A stretch of 64,000 bases of DNA from Novosphingobium flavum (GTDB taxonomy: Bacteria > Pseudomonadota > Alphaproteobacteria > Sphingomonadales > Sphingomonadaceae): positions 62,001 through 126,000 of the forward strand of contig NZ_JACLAW010000005.1 in assembly GCF_014230315.1 (NCBI RefSeq). The letters run 5' to 3'. The position numbers and the translations under genes were made by a program. Positions 52,319 through 60,461 of the stretch are shown here, piece after piece. Under the pieces are notes generated by a model. That model was not told the origin of the DNA, did no database searches, and saw only the letters and a list, made by a program, of their open reading frames with translations. Position 1 is the first letter of the stretch; each line of letters opens with the position of its first letter.

Positions 52319-53380
52319 ATGATTATCGATTGCCACGGACACTTCACCACTGCGCCCAGGAGCCTTCATGCCTGGCGCAAGGCACAGCTTGACCATGCGG
52401 ACAATCCGGCTCTGCAGCCGCGCGCCGCGGATCTTGCCATCAGCGACGACCAGATCCGCGAGGCGATCGAGCAGGGCCAGTTGCGCCTCCAGCAGGAGCG
52501 CGGCGGCGACCTGACGATCTTCTCGCCGATCGCCGGGCAGATGGGGCACCACCTTGGCAACCTGCAGACCAGCCTGGCCTGGACCGAGGTCTGCAACGAC
52601 CTGATCCACCGCGTCGTCGGCCTCTATCCGGAGAATTTCGCCGCCGTCTGCCAGCTGCCGCAGTCACCCGGCGCGGACCCGGCGACCTCCATTCCCGAGC
52701 TGCGCCGCTGTGTGGAGGAGCTGGGCTTCGTCGGCTGCAACCTCAATCCCGATCCCTCGGGCGGGCACTGGACCGGCCTGCCGCTGACCGACCGCTCGTG
52801 GTATCCGCTCTACGAGGAAATGGTCCGGCTCGACGTGCCGGCGATGATCCACGTCAGTTCCTCGTGCAATCACAACTTCCAGAGCACCGGGGCGCACTAC
52901 ATCAACGGCGATACCACCGCCTTCATGCAGTTCCTCCAGTCCGACCTCTTCGTCGACTTTCCGACCCTGCGCTTCATCATCCCCCATGGCGGCGGCGCCG
53001 TGCCTTACCACTGGGGGCGCTATCGCGGGATGTCGCTGGAAATGAAGGAGCGTCCGCTCGAACGCCTGCTCGACAACGTGTTCTTCGACACCTGCGTCTA
53101 TCACTTCCGCGGGGTCGAACTGCTCACCCGGGTCATCCCGGTCGACAACGTGCTGTTCGGGTCGGAAATGATCGGGGCCGTGCGCGGGCGCGACCCCGAT
53201 ACCGGCAACTATTTCGACGACACCAAGAAATATGTCGACGCCTGCGACGAGCTGGGCGAGGTTGACCGCTACAAGCTGTTCGAGGGCAATGCCCGGCGGG
53301 TCTATCCGCGCCTCGACGCGCAGTTGCGGGCGCGCGATGCGCAAGCGGCGGCTCCCTGCCTCGCCCAGGCCGGGGAATGA
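52319..53380 (+). CDS. ligJ: 4-oxalomesaconate hydratase (LigJ-like)
   Basis: The 353-residue protein matches the LigJ family closely: it opens MIIDCHGHFTTAP with the zinc-binding HGH at residues 6-8 and contains LTIFSPIAGQMGHH. It also has NLNPDPSGGHWT, the long block DTTAFMQFLQSDLF, PHGGGAVPYHWGR, FGSEMIGAVRG and FEGNARRVYPRLDA. LigJ hydrates 4-oxalomesaconate to carboxy-hydroxy-oxoadipate in the protocatechuate 4,5-cleavage (and gallate) route, in the cytoplasm. The other genes of that route (ligAB, ligC, ligI, ligK) are not in the window. A paralogue acting on a related substrate cannot be excluded. It precedes an ABC ATPase-permease pair in the same direction. Confidence 0.88.
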   Translation: MIIDCHGHFTTAPRSLHAWRKAQLDHADNPALQPRAADLAISDDQIREAIEQGQLRLQQERGGDLTIFSPIAGQMGHHLGNLQTSLAWTEVCNDLIHRVVGLYPENFAAVCQLPQSPGADPATSIPELRRCVEELGFVGCNLNPDPSGGHWTGLPLTDRSWYPLYEEMVRLDVPAMIHVSSSCNHNFQSTGAHYINGDTTAFMQFLQSDLFVDFPTLRFIIPHGGGAVPYHWGRYRGMSLEMKERPLERLLDNVFFDTCVYHFRGVELLTRVIPVDNVLFGSEMIGAVRGRDPDTGNYFDDTKKYVDACDELGEVDRYKLFEGNARRVYPRLDAQLRARDAQAAAPCLAQAGE

Positions 53381-53538
53381 GCACGCTGCCGGTCATTTCG
53401 ATGGCGCCGGAGCCGAAGCAATCACCGCTCCGGCCGGGCGGGCGCTAGGCTCCGCAGGCTTGTGGAAAGACCGGGCCGGGGCCGTTCGCGCGCGCCGGCC
53501 CGCACGATAACAAGACGAAACAACGATTAGGGACAAGG

Positions 53539-54360
53539 ATGGCCGAGATGGGTGAAGCCCCTGTAAAACTATCCCTGAAAGGGGTCTGCAAGTCGTTCCG
53601 CCTGCGTGGCACCGGCGCAGATGGGCAGGAACAGTTCATCAACGTGCTCAGGAACGTCAATTTCGACGTCCGGCAGGGTGAGATCGTCTCGATCATCGGG
53701 GAAAGCGGCTGCGGCAAGACCACGCTCCTGCGCATCGTGCAGGGGCTGATCCGGCTCGATTCCGGCGCGATCGAGGTCGATGGCGTCCCGGTCAAGAAGC
53801 CGGGGCGCGACCGGGGCTTCGTGTTCCAGCAGGCCAGCCTCCTGCCGTGGCGCACGGCGCGCCAGAACATCGAGTTCGGCCTCGAATTGCAGAACCTGAC
53901 CCGCGCCCAGCGCGCGCAGCGGGCGAACGAACTGCTCGCCCTCGTCGGCCTGTCCCATGCCGCCGACCAGCTGCCGCACCAGCTTTCGGGCGGGATGCAG
54001 CAGCGCATCGGTCTGGCCCGCGCCATGGCGATCAACCCGGAAATCCTGCTGATGGACGAGCCGTTCAGCGCGCTTGACGCGCAGACCCGCGAGGTGCTTC
54101 AGGCTGAACTGCTGCGCATCCAGGCCGAGACGCACAAGACCACCCTGTTCGTCACTCACGATCTCGACGAGGCGATCTACCTCAGCAACCGGGTGGTCGT
54201 GCTCGCGGCCAAGCCGGGGCGGGTGAAGAAGATCATCGACATTCCGTTCCGGCATCCCCGTCCCGAACTGCCCGAACTGCGCGGCGATCCACTGTTTCAG
54301 GATATTCGCGCCGAAATGTGGGAACTCATCCGCACCCCTGCGCCCGCGGTGGCCGCATGA
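53539..54360 (+). CDS. ABC transporter ATPase, NitT/TauT (SsuB/TauB) type
   Basis: This protein of 273 residues has all the ABC ATPase motifs: Walker A GESGCGKTT, Q-loop FVFQQASLLPWRTARQNIEFG, signature LSGGMQQRIGLARAMA, Walker B ILLMDEPFSALD and the H-loop FVTHDLDEAIYL. The Q-loop LLPW and the arrangement are those of taurine, sulfonate and nitrate importers. It energises uptake of a small organic compound through the permease, whose start overlaps its stop by four bases (ATGA). No binding-protein gene is adjacent; the lipoprotein at 41597 is of the fitting type. Confidence 0.92.
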   Translation: MAEMGEAPVKLSLKGVCKSFRLRGTGADGQEQFINVLRNVNFDVRQGEIVSIIGESGCGKTTLLRIVQGLIRLDSGAIEVDGVPVKKPGRDRGFVFQQASLLPWRTARQNIEFGLELQNLTRAQRAQRANELLALVGLSHAADQLPHQLSGGMQQRIGLARAMAINPEILLMDEPFSALDAQTREVLQAELLRIQAETHKTTLFVTHDLDEAIYLSNRVVVLAAKPGRVKKIIDIPFRHPRPELPELRGDPLFQDIRAEMWELIRTPAPAVAA

Positions 54361-55208
54361 ACGCGCTCGGAGGAATCATGACCCAGCCCGCCATCCCGCT
54401 CGACCAGCCCCTGGACAACGAAGCGGAGGTAGAGATTCTCGGCCCGCCGCCGCGCGCGCGGAGCATCATCTGGATCGTGCGCCTTGCCTCGATCGCCCTC
54501 GTGCTCGGCTCGTGGGAATTCTTCGGGCGCCAGATCAACCCGCTGTTCATGTCCTACCCCAGCGCGATCTTCCGGGCTGCCGTGGTGCTCACCGCCAGCG
54601 GAGAGCTGATCGAGGCGCTCGGCAGCTCGATCCGCACCCTGGTGATCGGCTTCGTCAGCGCCTCGGCCATCGGCCTCGTGCTGGGCCTGCTGATCGGCCG
54701 CTACAAGCTGGTCGATGCGGCGACCGACTGGCTGGTCAACGCGCTCTATTCGACCCCGCTGGTGGCGATCCTGCCGCTGGTGATCCTGTGGTTCGGCCTG
54801 GGCGACATGGCCAAGCTGTTCATCGTCTCGCTGCTCACGGTTTTTCCGGTGCTGATCAACACGGCCGCCGGCGTGCGCAACGTGCCGCCCGCACTGATCG
54901 ACGTCGGCACGGCCTTTGCGGCCAGCGAGCGGGAGATATTCCTCAAGATCATCCTGCCAGCCACGGTGCCCTACATGATGACCGGCCTGCGCCTAGGCAT
55001 CGGCCGCGCGATCATCGGCATGGTCGTGGCCGAGTTCTTCACCGCGATCACCGGCCTCGGCGCGATGATCGTCAAGTACGGCAACCAGTACGACACGGCC
55101 TCGATGTTCGTGCCGATCCTGATGCTGATGCTGCTCGGCATCGGCCTGACCATGATGGTCCGCAGGGCAGAAGAATTCTTCGCCCCATGGCGCGGGAACG
55201 ACGATTGA
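54357..55208 (+). CDS. ABC transporter permease, NitT/TauT (SsuC/TauC) type
   Basis: The 283-residue inner-membrane protein has about six spans. The EAA-type loop reads DVGTAFAASEREIFLKIILPATVPYMMTGLRLGIG, as in the SsuC/TauC group, and the coupling segment contacts the ATPase. The ATG at 54357 overlaps the TGA of the ATPase gene; an alternative ATG at 54378 follows GGAGG with short spacing and would drop seven residues. It imports the same unknown small molecule and is convergent with the second two-HTH LysR gene. Confidence 0.9.
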   Translation: MNALGGIMTQPAIPLDQPLDNEAEVEILGPPPRARSIIWIVRLASIALVLGSWEFFGRQINPLFMSYPSAIFRAAVVLTASGELIEALGSSIRTLVIGFVSASAIGLVLGLLIGRYKLVDAATDWLVNALYSTPLVAILPLVILWFGLGDMAKLFIVSLLTVFPVLINTAAGVRNVPPALIDVGTAFAASEREIFLKIILPATVPYMMTGLRLGIGRAIIGMVVAEFFTAITGLGAMIVKYGNQYDTASMFVPILMLMLLGIGLTMMVRRAEEFFAPWRGNDD

Positions 55209-55321
55209 GCGGGGAGGCCGGGCCAGTTATGCGGCTTGGGGCGAGGGGCTTCGAGAGGGGGGCAGAGGCCCTGCTTTGCCCCGCCCCCGCCCCCGCCGCC
55301 TCCAGCTGAACGGGACAGGCC

Positions 55322-56521
55322 CTAGGCGCCGCCAAAGGCGGACTCGAGGCGACTGATGAAGTCGGCCTGCGCGGGCGTCGGCACCCAATCGTGCCGGCAT
55401 GCCCAGCCGATCGTCACGACCACCCGCGGCGCGTCATGGGCTATCGCGCACAGGCTTTGGCTGCGGGCGGCCAGTTCCCGCTCGGTCATCATGGCGAGGT
55501 CATCGTTGCCCGCGAGGACGCGGGTCATCAGCGGGGCCGCCGCTGTAACGAGTCGGCATCGCGGCTGGGCCCTGCCGGCAAAGAGGATGTCGCTCGCCTT
55601 GCGGCGGTCGCTCCCGGCGGACCCGAGCAGCCAGGTCTGTCCGACCAGGTCGTGGAGCGGGACGCCGCGGCGCCCGGCCATCGGATGCTGCTTGCGGGCG
55701 ACGACGACGAAGGAGGAGCGCTCGAGCACGCGCCAGGTCAGCTCCTTACGGTCCTGATCCGGGACATGCCCGACGATCAGGTCGACCTTGCCGAGGATCA
55801 GCCTGCCAACCAGATCGTCGAGATGTCCCTCGACGATGACGAGCTGGGCGTCGAAGCCGGCTTCGAGGTGCCCGAGCACCACCGCGTCGAGGCCCGCCGT
55901 GCCGGGATCGGGCATCACGCCGACCACCAGGGCAGGGCGGGAGCCGTCTGCAAGGCTGGAAAGGTCGCGGACGATCATGTCGATCTCGTCCGGCATGTTG
56001 CCCAGCCGGTCGGCCAGGATGATGCCCGCCCCGGTGAGCTCGGTCTGGCCCCCCGCACTCTCGAGCAGGCGTGAGCCCACTTGCGCCTCGAGCGTGCGCA
56101 CGGCCCGCAATGCGGCCCGGCGCTCCGCGCCCATTGCGGCCACCACGTGTTCCAGTGTGCCAAGGCGGCGCAGGTCGGCCATGAGGGTCAGTTGGGCGCG
56201 CGTGATGTGCCAGCACGCTCGCCGCGGATTTTCGGCGCCAAGCTCCGCAAGTCCCTGCTCGAGCCGGGCCAGCGTGGCGGGAAGCCTTTGCCGCAGTGCC
56301 TCCCCAACGGCGGTGAGGACATTCTGCCGGCCGCGCCGCTCTATCAGGTCGAGCCCGCTGCGCTCCTGCAGTGCCGCGATCGACTGGGTGGCGGCCGGTT
56401 GCGAGAGGCCAAATTCAGCGGCGGCGCGCTTGAGCGTGCCGTGGCGGGCCACGGCGTCGAACAGCACGAGTTGCCTCACGCTCACCATCGACTGGTCTGC
56501 TTGCACCCCGTGGCTCGCCAT
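55322..56521 (-). CDS. LysR-type regulator with two helix-turn-helix domains, second copy
   Basis: The protein is 399 residues long. Residues 15-73 are a standard LysR winged helix (VARHGTLKRAAAEFGLSQPAATQSI), and residues about 107-167 form a second, more diverged one (RRLGTLEHVVAAMGAERRAAL and LLESAGGQTELTGAG). One effector domain follows from about 197. GAGGA lies five bases before the ATG. It shares this rare layout with the gene at 38697, so the two form a family. It is divergent from the receptor at 56897, with a LysR-type box between them, and probably regulates that receptor and the genes after it. Confidence 0.88.
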   Translation of the reverse strand: MASHGVQADQSMVSVRQLVLFDAVARHGTLKRAAAEFGLSQPAATQSIAALQERSGLDLIERRGRQNVLTAVGEALRQRLPATLARLEQGLAELGAENPRRACWHITRAQLTLMADLRRLGTLEHVVAAMGAERRAALRAVRTLEAQVGSRLLESAGGQTELTGAGIILADRLGNMPDEIDMIVRDLSSLADGSRPALVVGVMPDPGTAGLDAVVLGHLEAGFDAQLVIVEGHLDDLVGRLILGKVDLIVGHVPDQDRKELTWRVLERSSFVVVARKQHPMAGRRGVPLHDLVGQTWLLGSAGSDRRKASDILFAGRAQPRCRLVTAAAPLMTRVLAGNDDLAMMTERELAARSQSLCAIAHDAPRVVVTIGWACRHDWVPTPAQADFISRLESAFGGA

Positions 56522-56896
56522 CGTTCCTCATCAACGCTCGTCTGAGCCCGCGTTCCCTGCGCCAAAGTTCGCATGATTGCCACACAATATTGTCGTGTCC
56601 ATGCGGGTTCTGGAGAGGGATAGAAAATTCATTATGAGGCATAATAGATAAATTAGATGGCAGAGGCATTGAGGGGCGCTTTCGGCCATATCAGTCCGCG
56701 TTCTGCGGGTGTGATGACGAAAGCGTAGGAAATATAGACATTTGTGGGCAGGTCGCCGTCGGCCAGGCTGACTGACGTCGTTCAACAAAATTATCAATAA
56801 GAGCGCATAACGAATTTCTGTTTGGCCCGCGGAGGGCTTAGGTCACACGCATCGCCACGTGGCAAACGGCTGCGGGCATTCAGGGGGAGAGACATC
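56522..56896. other. Divergent control region before receptor gene
   Basis: These 375 bases hold no supported gene. They contain a 10-bp palindrome ACAATATTGT (56584-56593), the LysR-type box at 56631-56645, AT-rich stretches near 56620-56660 and 56785-56820, and a GGGGGAGAG ribosome binding site for the receptor. Confidence 0.5.
56631..56645. promoter_or_regulatory. LysR-type box ATTA-N7-TAAT
   Basis: ATTATGAGGCATAAT is a perfect dyad (6-bp arms, 3-base centre) that fits T-N11-A. It lies 110 bases upstream of the two-HTH LysR start and 252 bases before the receptor start, a fitting place for control of the divergent pair. Confidence 0.45.
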
Positions 56897-59815
56897 ATGA
56901 AATTGAAGGCGATGCTGTGCGCGTCGGCAGCGCTGGTCGTTGTGGCCCATCCGGCCCACGCCCAAACCCAGCAACCCGCGGCCGATAGCAGTTCCGCGGA
57001 AATCATCGTTACCGGGTCGCGTGTCATCCAGAACGGCAACGACAGCCCGACCCCGCTGACAGTGGTCACCACGGAGAACCTGCTGGCCGCCCGTCCGGGC
57101 AATCTGGCCGAGGCAATCAACGACCTGCCGGTCTTTTCCGGCCCGCGCACCCAGGCGAGCAACACCGGCACCAGCGGCGCCGCCGGCGCCCCGGCAACCA
57201 GCGCCAACGCGGTCAACGTGATCAACCTGCGCAACATGGGCCTCGGCCGCACCCTCGTGCTGTTCGACGGCCACCGCATGCCGCCGAGCACGCCGGACGG
57301 TTTCGTCGACATCAACACGATCCCGCAGATGCTGCTCAAGCGGGTCGACGTGGTGACCGGCGGCGTCTCGGCCGTCTACGGTTCGGACGGCATTACCGGC
57401 GCGGTCAACTTCGTGACCGACACCGCGTTCAAGGGGATCAAGGCCAATGCCCAGATGGGCATCTCCACCTACGGCGATGCGCGCAGCTATGACCTCGGCC
57501 TGGCCGGCGGGACCGACTTTGCCGATGGGCGCGGCCACATCATGGGCAGCGTTCAATACCGCAACGACGATGGCATCGACAGCAAGTTCGCCCGCCCCTG
57601 GGGCAATGACGTGCGCACCCTGCAGGGCTCCGGCACGGCGGCCTCGCCCTATTTTCAGGTGATCGGCGCCCGGGCCAGCAACGCCACTTTCGGTGGCCGC
57701 ATCAACGGCGGCGCGCTGAACGACATGCAGTTCCTGGGTGGCGCCTTCGTGGCCTTCAATCACGGCACCAAGACCGGGCAGGGCGGCACCATCCCCACCG
57801 GTCAGGCCTTCGAGATCGGCGGCGACGGCGGCTATTACAACGGCCAACTGCGCGCCGCGCTCGAGCTGAAGCAGGCCTATGCCCGGCTCGACTATGATTT
57901 GAGCGACGACTTCAAGGTCTATGTCTCGGCCGCCGGGACCGAGAACCACAGCGTCGGCATCGTCAATTACTACACCAATTTCAACATGGCGATCAGCCGT
58001 GACAACGCCTTCCTCAACCAGCTCTATCCCTCGGTCGTGACCGCGATGGGCTCGTCCAGCACCTTCAGCCTCGGCAAGATCTTCACCGAGTTTCCGCGCG
58101 GCACGCTGGAGGCGACCTCGCGCCAGTTGCTGACCGTGGCCGGGCTGCAGGGCAAGCTCGGGCCGAACTGGGACCTCGACCTCGCCTACGTCCGCGCCGG
58201 CGCGCGGTTCGACGTCAGCCAGAACGCGGCGATCAACCAGGGCCGGCTGTGGGCCGCGCTCGATTCCGTGCTGGTGGGCGGACAGGCGGTCTGCCGCGCG
58301 GCGGCGACCAACCCGGTCTATGCCGGCTGCGTTCCGCTCAATCCGTTCGGGGTGGGCAGTGCCAGCCAGGCGGCGATCAACTACATCGTCCAGAAGGCCA
58401 GCTGGCGCACCAACCTGCATTCGGATGACGTGACGGGATCGATCGCCGGTTCGCCGTTCTCGACCTGGGCCGGGCCCGTCCGCCTTGCCTTCACCGGCGA
58501 ATGGCGGCGCAACTCGGTCGAGGTGATCTCGGGCGCGCTCGCGGCCGATCCCAGCAATTCGGCAACGCTGACCAACTGCACGGGGGTCCTTCCCGGCGTC
58601 AGTTCAGGCAACGGCGGGTGCAACCCGAATGCCGGCATCTATTCCAACGCCGCGGTCAACAACCTGCCCAAGTCGGCGATCGAGGTGACGGAGCTGGCGG
58701 TCGAAGGCCAGGTTCCGCTGCTCAAGGACGCGCCGTTCTTCAAGACGCTCGACCTCAACCTTGCCTACCGTCACGCGCACTACAACCTGTCGGGCAACGC
58801 CAATACGTGGAAGGTTGGCCTGACCTGGGAACCGGCTGACTGGCTGACCCTGCGCGCCACCCGTTCGCGCGACTTCCGAGCGCCGAACATCGACGAACTG
58901 TTCCGCCCGAACACCCTGACCCTGACCAACTTTACCGACCGGATCAGCGGCGCCGACGTGGGTATCTTCAACACCCCGACCTACAACGGCGGCAATCCCA
59001 ATCTGAAGCCGGAAATCGCCAACACGCTGACGTTGGGGGCGGTGTTCAAGCCGCCGCGCAACTTCAGCTTCTCGGTCGACTATTTCGACATCAAGGTCGA
59101 TAACTTCATCTTCCTCGTCCAGGGCAATTCCACCGCCGAGCAGGACATCTGCTACGCCAGCAAGGGAACCTCGCCGCTGTGCAGCCTGATCGTGCGCGGC
59201 CTCGGCATCTATGATCCGAGCAACCCACAGGCGACCAGCACGGCCAATGCGGTCACGGCATGGTACCAGCGTCCGATCAACGTCGCCAAGCAGACCACCT
59301 ACGGCTTCGACTTCGAGGCCAACTGGCAGCCGCAGCTGTTCGGCAACCCGGCTTCGGTGCGCCTGCTCGCCACTTATCAGCCGCACATCCGCTTCATGCG
59401 GACCGGCGATCCGGTGGTGCAGGACTATGGCGGGGTGGCCTTCGGCACCAACGGGATCCAGGCCACGCCGAAGTGGCGGGTGACCGGGTTCTTCACCTTC
59501 AAGCCGTCTGACCAGATCACCGTAAACCTGATGCAGCGGTGGCGCTCGTCGCTGAAGTTCCACTCCAGCCCGCTGGTCGTGGTCTCCTCGCCCAACATCC
59601 GCTCGGTCGGCTACACCAATGTCGGCGTGTCGTTCGCGCCGAAGATGGCGAACGGGCGGAGCGAGGTCTATTTCAACGTCGCCAACCTGTTCAACACCGC
59701 GCCGCCGCAGGCCGGCTTCTGGGGCAACGCCAATCCGGGCCAGTTCGGTGAGTTCGCGCTCGGTGACGACGTGATCGGCCGCTACTTCACGGCCGGCGTC
59801 CGCTTCAAGTTCTGA
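56897..59815 (+). CDS. TonB-dependent receptor
   Basis: This receptor of 972 residues has a signal peptide (MKLKAMLCASAALVVVAHPAHAQ), plug start IIVTGSRVIQNGNDSPTP, plug landmarks NLRNMGLGRTLVLFDGHR and GGVSAVYGSDGITGAVNF, and a final strand GRYFTAGVRFKF. A cysteine pair (bases 59150-59182, CYASKGTSPLC) occupies the loop seen in its paralogues. The start at 56897 is the ATG after GGGGGAGAG; the longer frame upstream adds no signal-like sequence. After a strong stem-loop come an HbpS/GlcG-type gene and two ceramidase-family genes, so its ligand may be lipid- or amide-like. Confidence 0.95.
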   Translation: MKLKAMLCASAALVVVAHPAHAQTQQPAADSSSAEIIVTGSRVIQNGNDSPTPLTVVTTENLLAARPGNLAEAINDLPVFSGPRTQASNTGTSGAAGAPATSANAVNVINLRNMGLGRTLVLFDGHRMPPSTPDGFVDINTIPQMLLKRVDVVTGGVSAVYGSDGITGAVNFVTDTAFKGIKANAQMGISTYGDARSYDLGLAGGTDFADGRGHIMGSVQYRNDDGIDSKFARPWGNDVRTLQGSGTAASPYFQVIGARASNATFGGRINGGALNDMQFLGGAFVAFNHGTKTGQGGTIPTGQAFEIGGDGGYYNGQLRAALELKQAYARLDYDLSDDFKVYVSAAGTENHSVGIVNYYTNFNMAISRDNAFLNQLYPSVVTAMGSSSTFSLGKIFTEFPRGTLEATSRQLLTVAGLQGKLGPNWDLDLAYVRAGARFDVSQNAAINQGRLWAALDSVLVGGQAVCRAAATNPVYAGCVPLNPFGVGSASQAAINYIVQKASWRTNLHSDDVTGSIAGSPFSTWAGPVRLAFTGEWRRNSVEVISGALAADPSNSATLTNCTGVLPGVSSGNGGCNPNAGIYSNAAVNNLPKSAIEVTELAVEGQVPLLKDAPFFKTLDLNLAYRHAHYNLSGNANTWKVGLTWEPADWLTLRATRSRDFRAPNIDELFRPNTLTLTNFTDRISGADVGIFNTPTYNGGNPNLKPEIANTLTLGAVFKPPRNFSFSVDYFDIKVDNFIFLVQGNSTAEQDICYASKGTSPLCSLIVRGLGIYDPSNPQATSTANAVTAWYQRPINVAKQTTYGFDFEANWQPQLFGNPASVRLLATYQPHIRFMRTGDPVVQDYGGVAFGTNGIQATPKWRVTGFFTFKPSDQITVNLMQRWRSSLKFHSSPLVVVSSPNIRSVGYTNVGVSFAPKMANGRSEVYFNVANLFNTAPPQAGFWGNANPGQFGEFALGDDVIGRYFTAGVRFKF

Positions 59816-59825
59816 CCCTCCCTGT

Positions 59826-59852
59826 CCCGCGCGGCCCGCCCGGCCGCGCGGG
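59826..59852 (+). terminator. GC-rich stem-loop after receptor
   Basis: A perfect 11-bp stem (CCCGCGCGGCC and its complement) encloses a 5-base loop, 10 bases after the receptor stop, followed by a weak T-rich stretch (CCTGTTTCTT). It is the best terminator-like hairpin on this side of the window and would lower expression of the following genes relative to the receptor. Confidence 0.6.
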
Positions 59853-59907
59853 GCCTGTTTCTTCATGGTCCGGCCTTGGGCTGAGGCTAACGAAAGGTTC
59901 GCGCAGG

Positions 59908-60447
59908 ATGCGTCGTCACTTCACCGCCCCGGTCAGCCTCATCATGCTGTCGCTCGTCCCGGCGCTCGCCGCGGCGCAGTCCCCGCCGCCTGCGGCCACC
60001 GCGCCGCGCGCGGCCGATCCCGTCATAGCCGCCAACCTGATCACCCGGGATGAGGCGCTAGGGCTGGTGCGGGATTCCGTCATGGCCTGTGACAAGCGCG
60101 GCGAACGCGCGGCCGCCGTGGTCACCGACGTCAATGGCGTGATGCGCGCCGCAGTTTCGACCGAAGGGGGCAACACGATCGGGCTCACCTCCACCGCGCG
60201 CAAGACGGCGGCCGTGCTGCGGTTCCGCATGTCTACCCGCGCCTTGCGTGAAAAGGCTGCGGCCGACGCAGCCTTCGCGGCGGAGTTCGGCAAGGATGAG
60301 CGCTATTATTTCTCGCCCGGCGGCTTGCCCCTGTTCCGCGGCGGCCAGTTCGTGGCCGTGCTCGCAGTCGGCGGAGGGCACGCGATCGACGAGGAATGCG
60401 CGCTCGATGCCTTGAGCCGGACCCAGTGGAAAACCGCGGCGAATTGA
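59908..60447 (+). CDS. Secreted HbpS/GlcG-family protein, second copy
   Basis: The 179-residue protein has a signal peptide (MRRHFTAPVSLIMLSLVPALAAAQ) and an HbpS/GlcG domain: ALGLVRDSVMACDKRGERAAAVVTDVNGVM, FSPGGLPLFRGGQFVAVLAVGGG and the closing DEECALDAL. It resembles the protein at 48959 in position (soon after a receptor) and fold. The ligand (haem in some relatives) is unproven. It ends 14 bases before the likely GTG start of the ceramidase-family gene, so cotranslation is likely. Confidence 0.8.
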   Translation: MRRHFTAPVSLIMLSLVPALAAAQSPPPAATAPRAADPVIAANLITRDEALGLVRDSVMACDKRGERAAAVVTDVNGVMRAAVSTEGGNTIGLTSTARKTAAVLRFRMSTRALREKAAADAAFAAEFGKDERYYFSPGGLPLFRGGQFVAVLAVGGGHAIDEECALDALSRTQWKTAAN

Positions 60448-60461
60448 AGGCTGGCCCGACC

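Noticed and set aside
56854..56863. Palindrome GCCACGTGGC in the receptor leader
   Set aside because: Only 10 bp and fully GC-rich flanks; likely chance, with no positional support.
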